NCBI RefSeq assembly: GCF_003312875.1
Contig: NZ_CP015163.1
Coordinates: forward strand, 5,456,001 to 5,520,000
Length of the DNA: 64,000 nt
Direction: 5' to 3'
From: Amycolatopsis albispora
GTDB taxonomy: Bacteria; Actinomycetota; Actinomycetes; Mycobacteriales; Pseudonocardiaceae
Shown here: positions 25,622 to 33,868 of the stretch, in pieces
Layout: each line of letters begins with the position of its first letter
Position numbering within the stretch: position 1 is the first letter of the stretch
Notes under the pieces: generated by a model
What the model was told of the DNA's origin: nothing
What the model saw: the letters and a program-made list of their open reading frames with translations, nothing else
The model's database searches: none
Position numbers and translations under genes: made by a program

Positions 25622-26566
25622 ATGACCGGCACGATGCGCCCGCAGGACCTGATCGACTCGCCCGTGGTCGACCCGGCCGGAAGCAAGATCGGCAAGGTGG
25701 GCACGGTCTACCTGTCCGACGACACCCACCAGCCGGAATGGGTGACGGTGAAAACCGGGCTGTTCGGCCATCGCGAGAGCTTCGTCCCGCTCAGCGGCGC
25801 GGACCTGGCCAGCGACGGCCTGCACGTGCGGGTCGACAAGGAGCAGGTGACCGACGCCCCGCAGATCGACGCCGACGGGCATCTGTCCCCTGAGGACAGT
25901 GGGGAACTGTACCGCTACTACGGGTTGCCGATGCAGCGCGACCGCGCGGGCCAGGACCACGCCGACAAGCAACAGCAGCGCGGTGACCTCCGCGGGGAGC
26001 AGGCCGCGATGGGCGCGGCGGGTACGGCCGGCATGGCGGGCACCGCGGGTATGGCCGGGAAGCACGACCGGTCCCGCGGCGGCAACGAAACCGCCATGTC
26101 CGGCCAGCAGGCCGGAATGTCCGGCAAGGCGGGCATGGCGCCGGACAAGCACACCGCCACCGGCGGCAAGCACGAGCAGAAGGACGCCAAGCACCGCGGT
26201 GGCGAGGAGATCATCCGGTCCGAGGAGCGGTTCAACGTCGGCACCGAAGAGGTCGAGACCGGGCACGTGCGGCTGCGCAAGTACGTGGTCACCGAGGAGC
26301 AGCAGGTTTCCGTGCCGGTGAGCCACGAAGAGGTGCGGATCGAGCGCGAGCCGATCACCGACGGCCAGCCGGGTCAGGCGAAGATCGGCGAGGCCGAGCA
26401 GGACGTGGTGCTGCACGCCGAGAAACCCGTGGTGCACAAGGAAGCCGTGCCGGTGGAGCGGGTGCGGCTGGGCACCGAGAAGGTGACCGAGACCGAAACC
26501 GTGACCGGTGAGCTCCGCAAGGAGCAGATCGAAATCGACGACGACACCAAGCGCGACCGCCGCTGA
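25622..26566 (+). CDS. PRC-barrel and DUF2382 (YsnF/AvaK) domain stress-type protein
   Basis: 314 residues. Residues 1-100 form a PRC-barrel (DLIDSPVVDPAGSKIGKVG, VTVKTGLFGHRESFVPLSGA). Residues 115-185 are a low-complexity linker rich in Gly, Ala, Met and Lys with GTAGMAG repeats. Residues 190-305 are DUF2382 (EEIIRSEERFNVGTEEVETG, VRLRKYVVTEEQQVSVPV). The family is induced by general stress and is often duplicated in actinobacteria; no biochemical activity is known to me. AAAGGAAG precedes the start. The palindrome copy 3 follows its stop. Confidence 0.87.
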   Translation: MTGTMRPQDLIDSPVVDPAGSKIGKVGTVYLSDDTHQPEWVTVKTGLFGHRESFVPLSGADLASDGLHVRVDKEQVTDAPQIDADGHLSPEDSGELYRYYGLPMQRDRAGQDHADKQQQRGDLRGEQAAMGAAGTAGMAGTAGMAGKHDRSRGGNETAMSGQQAGMSGKAGMAPDKHTATGGKHEQKDAKHRGGEEIIRSEERFNVGTEEVETGHVRLRKYVVTEEQQVSVPVSHEEVRIEREPITDGQPGQAKIGEAEQDVVLHAEKPVVHKEAVPVERVRLGTEKVTETETVTGELRKEQIEIDDDTKRDRR

Positions 26567-26577
26567 CCCACCGCCGT

Positions 26578-26636
26578 CGGACACGAATGTGGCTTTCGTG
26601 GCAAGTCACGCGCCCCGAAAGCCACATTCGTGTCCG
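26578..26636. repeat. Palindromic repeat copy 3
   Basis: 21-bp arms (26578-26598, 26616-26636) and a longer, 17-nt loop. The left arm includes GGACACGAATGTGGCTTTCG. It fills the gap between the convergent PRC-barrel and flavoprotein genes, ending 2 bp before the latter's stop. Confidence 0.93.
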
Positions 26637-26638
26637 GG

Positions 26639-28261
26639 TCAGGGCAGCAGCTTGCCCGGGTTCATGATGCCGGTCGGATCCACCGCCGCCTTCGCGGCGG
26701 CGAGCACCGACAACCCGATTTCCCCGATTTCGGCGCTCAGGTACGGCGCGTGGTCCATGCCGACGGCGTGGTGGTGCGAGATCGTGCCCAATCCGGCGAT
26801 CGCCTCACACGCCGCCTTTTTCGCCCGCAGCCACTGCCCTTCGGGATCCTCGTCGGAACGCGCGGCGAGCACGGTGAAATAGAGCGAAGCGCCCGTTTCG
26901 TAGGCATGCGAAATGTGGCACATCACCACCGAGGAATCGAATGCCCCGCGCAGCGCCGAACGCACCGCGTCCCGCAGTTCGTCCAAAGAGGACCAGTGCG
27001 CCGCGGTTTCCAGCGTTTCCACGCACACCCCGAGGTCGAGCAGCGCGTCCCGCTGGCGCGGCCCGTTGAACCGGCCCTTGCGCCACGACTCCCCCGCCGC
27101 CGCACCGAGCGAAATGCCGCCCGCCGCCCGGACCAGGCGCACGGTTTCCGCACGCCGCAACGCGAGTTCCCTGGTGGACTGCGTCTCCCAGCCGAGGATC
27201 AGCAGGCAGGGCGAGGAAATCCCGCGTGCCTTCAGGTATCGCCGCACCAGCGCGGTCTTCCAGCCGCCGCTGAGGGAAAGCGACACCTCGGTCTCGTCCT
27301 CGTCGGACAACCGGGTCACGTCGGCCAGCGCACCCGACTGCGCCAACTGCCGTACCAGCGCGGCCGCCGATGCCCAGCCATCCAGCACAAAGCCCTGGTA
27401 GCGGCGGACCTTCGGCACCGGCCGCACCCGCACGCCGACCTCGGTCAGCACGCCGAGCGCGCCCTCGCTGCCCACCGCCAGCTGCCGCAGGTCCGGCCCG
27501 GCCGCCGAAGCCGGGGCGACGCCGAGGCGCCACTCACCGCTCGGGGTGGCCAGGCGCACACCGGTGACCATGTCCTCGAACCGCCCGTACCCGCTCGACG
27601 CCTGCCCGGCGGACCGCGTGGCGGCAAAACCGCCGATGGTGGCCCGCTCATGGGACTGCGGGATGTGACCGAGCGTGAACCCGTGCTCCGCCAGCAGTTC
27701 CTCGGCCCGCGGCCCGCGCACTCCGGCCTGCAGCACGGCGATCCGCGACACCGGGTCGACCGACACCAGCCGGTCCAGCCGCACCAGGTCGAGCACGATC
27801 ACCGCGGCCTTGTCACCGCGTACCGCCCGCACCCCGCCGACCACCGAGGTGCCGCCACCGAACGGCACCACCGCGACGTCGAACCGCACGCAGACGTCGA
27901 GCACCCGCTGCACCTCGTCCGGGTCCGCGGGCAGCACGACGGCGTCCGGCACCGGCAGTTCGCCGGGGTGACGCCGGTGCAGCAGGTCCAGATAGGACAG
28001 GCCGCCGGAAACGCCCAGTCGGTCCGCACGCTCCGTTTGCACGTGCGCCGGGCCGACGACCTCGATCAACGCCGCGCGCGCGTCCGCTGCCAGCGAAGAT
28101 CCCGGCACGGACAGTCCGGAGGACGGAACGACCGGTGCGGGGGAACCCGGATTCCCGATACGCTCGGTGAGCCAGCGCATCGCCTTTGCCGGGAGGTGTG
28201 CCGCGTCCGGGCCTTCGGGCGTCCACGCACCCCGCAGGCGGTGGTCAACTAGTTCACTCAC
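26639..28261 (-). CDS. FAD-binding oxidase, alkylglycerone-phosphate synthase-like
   Basis: 540-residue flavoprotein of the vanillyl-alcohol-oxidase fold. The FAD-binding domain shows VPFGGGTSVVGGV and HIPQSHERATIGGFAATRSA. The C-terminal domain ends CHISHAYETGASLYFTVLA and HHHAVGMDHAPYL, then DPTGIMNPGKL. HHH and the layout resemble alkyl-DHAP synthases. It starts at GTG 28261, 16 bp from the divergent TetR. With TetR and GlpD it matches, as I remember it, the Rv2251-Rv2250c-Rv2249c arrangement of M. tuberculosis, suggesting a role in glycerophosphate or ether-lipid metabolism (inference). Confidence 0.85.
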   Translation of the reverse strand: MSELVDHRLRGAWTPEGPDAAHLPAKAMRWLTERIGNPGSPAPVVPSSGLSVPGSSLAADARAALIEVVGPAHVQTERADRLGVSGGLSYLDLLHRRHPGELPVPDAVVLPADPDEVQRVLDVCVRFDVAVVPFGGGTSVVGGVRAVRGDKAAVIVLDLVRLDRLVSVDPVSRIAVLQAGVRGPRAEELLAEHGFTLGHIPQSHERATIGGFAATRSAGQASSGYGRFEDMVTGVRLATPSGEWRLGVAPASAAGPDLRQLAVGSEGALGVLTEVGVRVRPVPKVRRYQGFVLDGWASAAALVRQLAQSGALADVTRLSDEDETEVSLSLSGGWKTALVRRYLKARGISSPCLLILGWETQSTRELALRRAETVRLVRAAGGISLGAAAGESWRKGRFNGPRQRDALLDLGVCVETLETAAHWSSLDELRDAVRSALRGAFDSSVVMCHISHAYETGASLYFTVLAARSDEDPEGQWLRAKKAACEAIAGLGTISHHHAVGMDHAPYLSAEIGEIGLSVLAAAKAAVDPTGIMNPGKLLP

Positions 28262-28277
28262 CGGTATAGTGTGACAT
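28262..28277. promoter_or_regulatory. Overlapping divergent promoters
   Basis: Only 16 bp separate two divergent start codons. TATAGT at 28265-28270 is a near-consensus -10 seven bases before the TetR ATG (leaderless). On the other strand ACTATACC lies just ahead of the flavoprotein GTG. The two promoters must physically compete, and TetR binding here would control both. Confidence 0.6.
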
Positions 28278-28922
28278 ATGCCTGTCGAACGTAACATCAG
28301 TGCAGCTCGCGGTGCCTCGGCACTGGCCGACACCCGCACCCGGCAGGCCGCCACCCGGGTTTCCGACGACGTGCTGCTCGACGCCGCGCGCGAATGCGTG
28401 CTCGCCGCCGGTGTGCGCCGCACCACGCTCGCCGAGATCGCCCGCACCGCCAAGGTCAGCCGGATGACGCTGTACCGGCGGTTCCCCGACGTCCGCAGCG
28501 TGCTCGCCGCCTTGATGACCCGCGAATTCGGCGCGCTGCTCCAGGGCGCGAGCGCACGCGGCGCCACCGCGGAGACCGCGCGCGGCAGGCTGGTCGAAAG
28601 CGCGGTCGAGGCGGTGCGCGCGCTGGCCGCCGACCCGCTGATGCGCACCGTGCTCGACCTCGACGCGGAGCTGATGCTGCCCTACATCGTCGAGCGGCTC
28701 GGCGGCACGCAGCGCCTCGCCGAGCAGGTGATCACCGCGTTGCTGGCGGCGGGCTGGTCCGACGGCACCATCCGCCGCGGCGAAACCGTCGCGCAGGTGC
28801 GCACGGTGCTGCTGGTGGTCCAGTCCTTCGTGCTCTCGCTGCGGCCCGCGACGGCCGATGTGGACGAGGAAGCGCTGCTCGGCGAGTTCCGGCACCTGCT
28901 CGACGCGGCGCTGCGCCCGTGA
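28278..28922 (+). CDS. TetR-family regulator of the glpD/flavoprotein locus
   Basis: 214 residues. The HTH region is VLLDAARECVLAAGVRRTTL, then VSRMTLYRRFPDVRSVLAAL. The C-terminal domain is helical with no recognisable ligand motif. The mRNA is probably leaderless (TATAGT 7 nt upstream of the ATG). Its stop overlaps the glpD GTG (GTGA), so it is co-transcribed with glpD and likely controls both glpD and the divergent flavoprotein gene. Confidence 0.9.
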   Translation: MPVERNISAARGASALADTRTRQAATRVSDDVLLDAARECVLAAGVRRTTLAEIARTAKVSRMTLYRRFPDVRSVLAALMTREFGALLQGASARGATAETARGRLVESAVEAVRALAADPLMRTVLDLDAELMLPYIVERLGGTQRLAEQVITALLAAGWSDGTIRRGETVAQVRTVLLVVQSFVLSLRPATADVDEEALLGEFRHLLDAALRP

Positions 28923-30454
28923 CCCCGGCCTCACTCAACGCCGCGCGGCGCGAGGCGGACCTGGCGCGCGTGGCCGGCGGCGAACGGTTCGACCTCGCGG
29001 TGGTCGGCGGCGGGGTGACCGGCGCGGGCATCGCGCTGGACGCGGCCGCGCGCGGGCTGTCGGTGGTCCTGCTCGAAGCGGACGACCTGGCGTTCGGCAC
29101 GTCGCGCTGGTCGAGCAAGCTGGTCCACGGCGGGCTGCGCTACCTGGCCAAGGGCGATTTCGCGCTGGCGCACGAGAGCGCGGTCGAACGCGGCATCATG
29201 ATGACCGTCACCGCGCCGCACCTGACGCGTACGCTGCCGCAGCTCTTTCCGTTGCACACCACGACTTCGCGCGCACAGCAGGGCGTGATCGCGGCCGGGC
29301 TCCAGGCAGGCGACGTGCTCCGGCGCGTCACGCGCACGCCGGGCCGTGTGCTGCCGCGTCCTCGCACGATCACCCGGCACGAAGCGCTCGCGCTGGCCCC
29401 CGGGCTGCGCCGCAACGGCCTGCGTGGCGCGCTGCTGTCGTTCGACGGCGCACTCACCGACGACGCGCGCCTGGTGGTGGCGCTGGCGCGCACCGCCGCG
29501 TCGCACGGCGCGCGGATCCTGACCAGGGTGCGCGCGACGAAGCTGCTGGCCGACCGGGTGCAGGCGACCGACGAGCTGAGCGGGCAGACGCTGGAGGTCC
29601 AGGCGCGGCAGGTGATCAACGCGACCGGGGTGTGGGCCGGGGAGCTGGTCGACTCGGTGCGGTTGCGGCCTTCGCGGGGTTCGCACCTGATCCTGCGCGG
29701 CGCGGCGGCGGGCACGAGCGTCAGCTCGGTGATGATCGGCGTGCCCGGGGAGACCAACCGGTTTGTCTTCCTGCTGCCGCAGCCGGACGGCAATGTCTAC
29801 TTGGGACTGACCGACGAGCCGGTCGACGGCCCGGTCCCCGCCGTGCCAACGGTTCCCGAGTCCGATGTGGACTTCCTGCTGGAGGTGGCCTCGTCAGCAC
29901 TGGCCCGGCGCCTGACCACCGACGACGTGATCGGCCGGTTCGCCGGGCTGCGGCCGTTGGTTTCGGGTGGCGGGCGGAGCGCGGACCTCTCGCGCAAGCA
30001 CGCCGTGCTGCGCTCGCCGGACGGCGTGCTCACCGTGGTCGGCGGCAAGCTGACCACCTATCGCCGCATGGCCGCCGACGCGGTAGACGCGGCGGGGCTG
30101 CCCGCGGGCCCGTCCACCACGGACAAGCTGCCCCTGGTCGGCGCGGCGCCGCGGGCTCGTTTGTCCACTGTGGATGCCCCGAGGCGGCTGATCCTGAAGT
30201 ACGGCACGGAAGCGCCACGGATCGCGGCCATCGGCGAACTGGACCCGGCACTTGCGGAGCCGGTGTTCGACGGCAGCGAGATCACCGGCGCCGAGGTGGT
30301 CTGGGCCGTCCGCCACGAAGGCGCCCTCGACGTCGATGACGTCCTGGAGCGGCGGACCCGCCTGGGCCTGGTCCCAGCGGACGCCGCGGCAGCCCGGGAA
30401 CGCGTCGCCGATTTGGTGGACCGCTCCCTACGAGGCCTGCCCACCCCCACCTAA
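28919..30454 (+). CDS. glpD: Glycerol-3-phosphate dehydrogenase (FAD, aerobic type)
   Basis: 511-residue membrane-associated flavoenzyme that oxidises sn-glycerol-3-phosphate to dihydroxyacetone phosphate and passes electrons to the quinone pool. The N-terminal FAD motif is DLAVVGGGVTGAGIALDAAA, followed by the family signature FGTSRWSSKLVHGGLRYLAK. GGKLTTYRRMAADA and a C-terminal helical domain follow. The GTG start overlaps the TetR stop by 4 bp. The enzyme's product is the substrate class of alkylglycerone-phosphate synthase, which fits the divergent flavoprotein. Confidence 0.93.
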   Translation: MTPASLNAARREADLARVAGGERFDLAVVGGGVTGAGIALDAAARGLSVVLLEADDLAFGTSRWSSKLVHGGLRYLAKGDFALAHESAVERGIMMTVTAPHLTRTLPQLFPLHTTTSRAQQGVIAAGLQAGDVLRRVTRTPGRVLPRPRTITRHEALALAPGLRRNGLRGALLSFDGALTDDARLVVALARTAASHGARILTRVRATKLLADRVQATDELSGQTLEVQARQVINATGVWAGELVDSVRLRPSRGSHLILRGAAAGTSVSSVMIGVPGETNRFVFLLPQPDGNVYLGLTDEPVDGPVPAVPTVPESDVDFLLEVASSALARRLTTDDVIGRFAGLRPLVSGGGRSADLSRKHAVLRSPDGVLTVVGGKLTTYRRMAADAVDAAGLPAGPSTTDKLPLVGAAPRARLSTVDAPRRLILKYGTEAPRIAAIGELDPALAEPVFDGSEITGAEVVWAVRHEGALDVDDVLERRTRLGLVPADAAAARERVADLVDRSLRGLPTPT

Positions 30455-30780
30455 CCCACCCGCCCTCCCCCACCTGACCCACCCCGGCCCGCGCGAACCG
30501 GGCACGCTCCCCGCCTCGAAAGTCACCTTCGAGACACGGCTCGCCCCGCCCCACGGGCCAGCCGCGCCACCGCCGAGCCCGACCCGCCACGCCACCGCCG
30601 AACCCGGCTCGCCTCGCCGCCGCTGAGCCCGGCCGCCGCGCTGCCGCCGAGTCCGAACCCGGCCCGCCACGCCATCACCGAGTCCGCGCCCCACGGGCCA
30701 CCGCCGAGTCCGCGCCCCACGGGCCCAGCCGAACCGGGCACCACTCCCGCACCGCCGAGGCCTCCGCCACCTGCCCAGCG
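30455..30780. other. Gene-free GC-rich stretch with short direct repeats
   Basis: About 325 bp of CCG/GCC-rich sequence after glpD. A 22-bp direct repeat with a period of 26 (30678-30699 and 30704-30725, containing AGTCCGCGCCCCACGGGCC) and looser copies of CCGCCGAGCCCG are present. Composition and position mirror the stretch at 15641-16060: both run up to a member of the palindrome family. No gene is supported. Confidence 0.7.
30515..30533. repeat. Decayed single arm of the palindrome family
   Basis: CTCGAAAGTCACCTTCGAG matches one arm core (CGAAAGCCACATTCG) with two substitutions and is self-complementary at its ends. It lies about 250 bp from the complete copy 4. It is best read as a relic or a seed of the repeat. 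Confidence 0.5.
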
Positions 30781-30835
30781 GGACACGAATGTGGCTTTCG
30801 GGGCGGATTTCGCCCCCAAAGCCACATTCGTGTCC
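30781..30835. repeat. Palindromic repeat copy 4
   Basis: 25-bp arms (30781-30805, 30811-30835) with one mismatch and the 5-nt loop GATTT. The arm begins GGACACGAATGTGGCTTTCG and continues GGGCG. It lies between glpD and the XRE gene, both on the + strand. Confidence 0.92.
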
Positions 30836-30935
30836 TCCACCCCAACTCCCCCACCTCCGCCAATCGCCCTCCGTAGTCAGCCAGAATCGTTGGGCAAGCT
30901 TGACGCGTCGTTGGGTTTTTGCAACAGTACGTTTC

Positions 30936-31205
30936 ATGAGCCCGGTCAGACGTGGCAAAGAGCTGCCGATACACAACCGGCTCCAGGTGTTGCGGGCCGA
31001 GCGCGGGATGAGCCGCGCGCAGCTCGCGGAGGCGGTGGAAGTGAATCCGCAGACCATCGGCGCGCTGGAGCGCGGCGACCACTACCCCAGCCTCGACCTG
31101 GCCTTCCGGATCTGCGACGTGTTCGGCCTCCCGGTCGAGGCGGTGTTCAACCGGCAGCCGTTCACGCCACTGTCCACACAGGTCTATTCAAGGGGGAATC
31201 CGTGA
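30936..31205 (+). CDS. XRE-family HTH regulator (YozG-like)
   Basis: 89 residues, almost entirely a Cro/CI HTH (NRLQVLRAERGMSRAQLAEA, then VNPQTIGALERGDHYPSLDL and AFRICDVFGLPVEAVFNRQP). Such small regulators commonly head operons with a membrane protein and an ABC exporter, as here. The ATG at 30936 lacks a clear ribosome site. TTGACG at 30899-30904 may be a -35 for a short-leader or leaderless transcript. The stop overlaps the next gene (GTGA). Confidence 0.9.
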   Translation: MSPVRRGKELPIHNRLQVLRAERGMSRAQLAEAVEVNPQTIGALERGDHYPSLDLAFRICDVFGLPVEAVFNRQPFTPLSTQVYSRGNP

Positions 31206-31762
31206 ACTCACTACGCGAGCGCTTGACCGCGTCGTGGGAGAAGCAGCTGGAAGTCCAGGCACGCAAGGAAAGCGAGCGCGCGCGGATGCTACCCGGGTGG
31301 CGCACCCGCGCGCACCGCAGGCGCTTCACCGTGGTCATGCTGGCTGGCAACCTGGTCATCATCGGCGCCGCGGCGATCGTGCATCGCGAAAACTGGGTGC
31401 TGTTCGCCGGGCTGTGGTTCGGCGGGATGGCGGTGTGGATGACCGGGTTCATCCTGCTGCGCATCCTCACCGGCCGGATGAGCACCGCCTTCTCCGCGCT
31501 GCTCGACGAGCGGGAGCGCGAGTGGCGCCACCGCGTCAACTACGTCGGCTACCAGGCGATGTTCTTCGTCATCATGATCGCCTTCGCCTACCTGATGGTG
31601 ATCAACGACACCGCCAACGCGGCCTACCGGGGCGCGATGATGCTGGCCGCGCTGATGATCCTCGGCTCGTCCGTGCCCACCCTCGTCCTCGGCTGGAGCC
31701 TGCCCGACGACGACCCGGAAGACTTCATCGAACCGGCTACCGGAGAGGAATCCGATGCCTGA
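31202..31762 (+). CDS. Four-helix membrane protein of the XRE/ABC operon
   Basis: 186 residues. A basic cytoplasmic N-terminus (about 45 residues) is followed by four hydrophobic segments near residues 46-66, 70-93, 118-138 and 145-165, and then an acidic tail (DDDPEDFIEPATGEESD). The GTG start overlaps the XRE stop, with an AGGGGG ribosome site, and the 3' end overlaps the ABC ATPase start by 8 bp. It is a recurrent unnamed partner of XRE-controlled NatAB-type exporters. Its function is unknown, possibly sensing or assembly. Confidence 0.82.
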   Translation: MNSLRERLTASWEKQLEVQARKESERARMLPGWRTRAHRRRFTVVMLAGNLVIIGAAAIVHRENWVLFAGLWFGGMAVWMTGFILLRILTGRMSTAFSALLDEREREWRHRVNYVGYQAMFFVIMIAFAYLMVINDTANAAYRGAMMLAALMILGSSVPTLVLGWSLPDDDPEDFIEPATGEESDA

Positions 31763-32672
31763 AAACCGGCTGGAGATCGACGGCGTCTCCAAGCGATTCG
31801 GCGACCTTGTCGCCCTCGACCAGGTCAGCTTCGACGTCCGCGGCGAGCTGTTCGGCTTTGTCGGCAGCAACGGCGCCGGCAAGACCACCACCATGCGCAT
31901 CGTGCTCGGCGTGCTGGCCGCCGACAGCGGGCAGGTGCGCTTCGGCGGCGCCCCGGTCGACCACCGCACCCGCACCCGCATCGGCTACATGCCGGAGGAA
32001 CGCGGCCTGTACCCGAAGATGAAGGTGCTCGACCAGCTGGTCTACCTGGCCAAGCTGCACGGCATGAGCACCGACCAGGCGCACACCAGCGCCGAGCACT
32101 GGATCAACCGCCTCGGCCTCAAGCAGCGCCGCACCGAGGAGGTCGAGAAGCTCAGCCTCGGCAACCAGCAGCGCGTGCAACTCGCCGCCGCCCTGGTGCA
32201 CGACCCGTCGGTGCTGGTGCTGGACGAGCCGTTCTCCGGGCTGGACCCGCTCGCCGTGGACGTGATGAGCGAGGTCCTGCGCGAAAAAGCGGCCGCCGGC
32301 GTGCCGGTGGTCTTCTCCAGCCACCAGCTCGACCTGGTGGAGCGGCTGTGCGACCGCGTCGGCATCATCCGCGGCGGCCGCATGGTGGCCACCGGCTCGG
32401 TCGGCCAGCTGACCGCCGACGCGGCCGTGCGCCTGCGCATCACCGCGCCCCAGGCGCAACCGGGCTGGGCGGCCACGCTGCCCGGCGCCCGCGTGCTCAC
32501 CGAGGACGGCGCCACCACCGAACTCGAACTCGAAGCCGGCGCCGACGACCAGGCCGTGCTCAGCGCCGCGCTCGCCACCGGACCGGTCACCGAGTTCAGC
32601 CGCCGCGTGCCGTCGCTGACCGAGCTGTTCCGCAACGTCGTCACCGAGGAGACCGAGGAGAAGGCCCGATGA
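31755..32672 (+). CDS. ABC transporter ATP-binding protein (NatA-like)
   Basis: 305-residue ATPase. Walker A is GSNGAGKTTTMRIVLG, the signature is LSLGNQQRVQLAAALV, and Walker B is VLVLDEPFSGLDPLAVDVM. The H-loop SSHQ and a C-terminal regulatory domain, as in the NatA/DRA subfamily, are present. It pairs with the downstream NatB-like permease (ATGA overlap) to form an exporter, perhaps of sodium or a toxic compound. It overlaps the upstream membrane protein gene. Confidence 0.93.
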   Translation: MPENRLEIDGVSKRFGDLVALDQVSFDVRGELFGFVGSNGAGKTTTMRIVLGVLAADSGQVRFGGAPVDHRTRTRIGYMPEERGLYPKMKVLDQLVYLAKLHGMSTDQAHTSAEHWINRLGLKQRRTEEVEKLSLGNQQRVQLAAALVHDPSVLVLDEPFSGLDPLAVDVMSEVLREKAAAGVPVVFSSHQLDLVERLCDRVGIIRGGRMVATGSVGQLTADAAVRLRITAPQAQPGWAATLPGARVLTEDGATTELELEAGADDQAVLSAALATGPVTEFSRRVPSLTELFRNVVTEETEEKAR

Positions 32673-33868
32673 ACCCCAACCACTCGGCGAGCGGCTTCAC
32701 CGCGGTCCGGCTGGTCGCGCAGCGCGAGCTGAACACCCGGCTGCGAACCAGGTCCTTCGTCATCGGCACCGTGCTGATCCTGGCCTTCCTCGGCGGTTAC
32801 GTGCTGCTGCAGGCCTCGTTGTTCAGCGGCGCGGACAAGCAGACGGTCGGCCTGGCCGGGCAGACCGGGAGCATCGCGGAAACCCTGAAGCAGCAGGGAA
32901 AGCAGCTCGGCGAGGAGATCGAGACGGTCACCGTCACCAATCCCGACGAGGCCCGCGCCCAGATCGAGAACGACGACCTCGACGCGCTGCTCACCGGCAG
33001 CCCCGGCGACCTCCAGGTCCTGGTGAAAACCGAGCTGGACCCGCAGCTGGGCGCCATGCTGAACCAGATCGCGCAGAACGAGGTGCTGGTCGGCGAGCTG
33101 GCGCAGGCCGGCGCCGATCCCGACCAGGTGCTGGCCACCGTGCAGAGCAAGACGGTCAAGGTGGACCAGCTCGAGCAGCCCGACCCGGAACGCGGCCAGC
33201 GCCTGGCCATCGGGCTGGCCATGGTCGTGCTGCTCTACATGAGCATCACCACCTACGGCACGATGGTCGCGCAGGGCGTGGTCGAGGAGAAGTCCAGCCG
33301 AGTGGTGGAGATCCTGCTGTCCACCGTGCGCCCGTGGCAGCTGCTGCTCGGCAAGGTGATCGGCCTCGGCCTGGTCGGCCTGGTGCAGTTGCTCATCCTG
33401 GCCGGGGCCGCGCTGGCGATGACCACGGTGTCCGGGGTGATCACGCTGTCCGGCGTGGCCACCGGCACGATTCTGTGGGGCCTGCTCTGGTACCTGCTCG
33501 GCTTTTTCCTCTACGCCACCATCTTCGCCGCGGCCGGCGCGCTGGTTTCACGGCAGGAGGACATGCAGTCGACGATGATGCCGGTGACCATGGTGCTGCT
33601 GATCGGCTTCCTGGTCGGCTTCAACGTGCTCATCCAGAACCCGGAAAGCGGGCTGGCCGCCGGGCTGTCGCTGGTGCCGCTGCTCTCGCCGGTGCTGATG
33701 CCGGGCCGGATCGCGGCCGGGGTGGTCAGCGGCTGGGAGGTCGCGCTGGCGCTGGTGCTCACCGTCGCCGCGGTGGCCCTGTTCACCTGGCTGGGCGGCA
33801 AGATCTACCGCAACGCCGTGCTCCGCACCGGCAGCCGGGTCAAGCTGGCCGACGCGCTCAAGGGCTGA
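32669..33868 (+). CDS. ABC-2 type permease (NatB-like)
   Basis: 399 residues. One N-terminal membrane helix (SFVIGTVLILAFLGGYVLLQ) is followed by a large extracytoplasmic domain (about residues 50-170) and five or more C-terminal helices including MSITTYGTMVAQGVVEEKSS and VVEILLSTVRPWQLLLGKVI, the conserved ABC-2 motif of NatB. It is the membrane half of the exporter encoded with the preceding ATPase. Its 3' end overlaps the convergent photolyase gene by 11 bp. Confidence 0.92.
   Translation: MNPNHSASGFTAVRLVAQRELNTRLRTRSFVIGTVLILAFLGGYVLLQASLFSGADKQTVGLAGQTGSIAETLKQQGKQLGEEIETVTVTNPDEARAQIENDDLDALLTGSPGDLQVLVKTELDPQLGAMLNQIAQNEVLVGELAQAGADPDQVLATVQSKTVKVDQLEQPDPERGQRLAIGLAMVVLLYMSITTYGTMVAQGVVEEKSSRVVEILLSTVRPWQLLLGKVIGLGLVGLVQLLILAGAALAMTTVSGVITLSGVATGTILWGLLWYLLGFFLYATIFAAAGALVSRQEDMQSTMMPVTMVLLIGFLVGFNVLIQNPESGLAAGLSLVPLLSPVLMPGRIAAGVVSGWEVALALVLTVAAVALFTWLGGKIYRNAVLRTGSRVKLADALKG

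Noticed and set aside
26630..28252. 540-codon + strand frame opposite the flavoprotein gene
   Set aside because: It is a mirror of the real gene, with Arg/His/Gln-rich composition; the - strand frame contains clear FAD-domain motifs.
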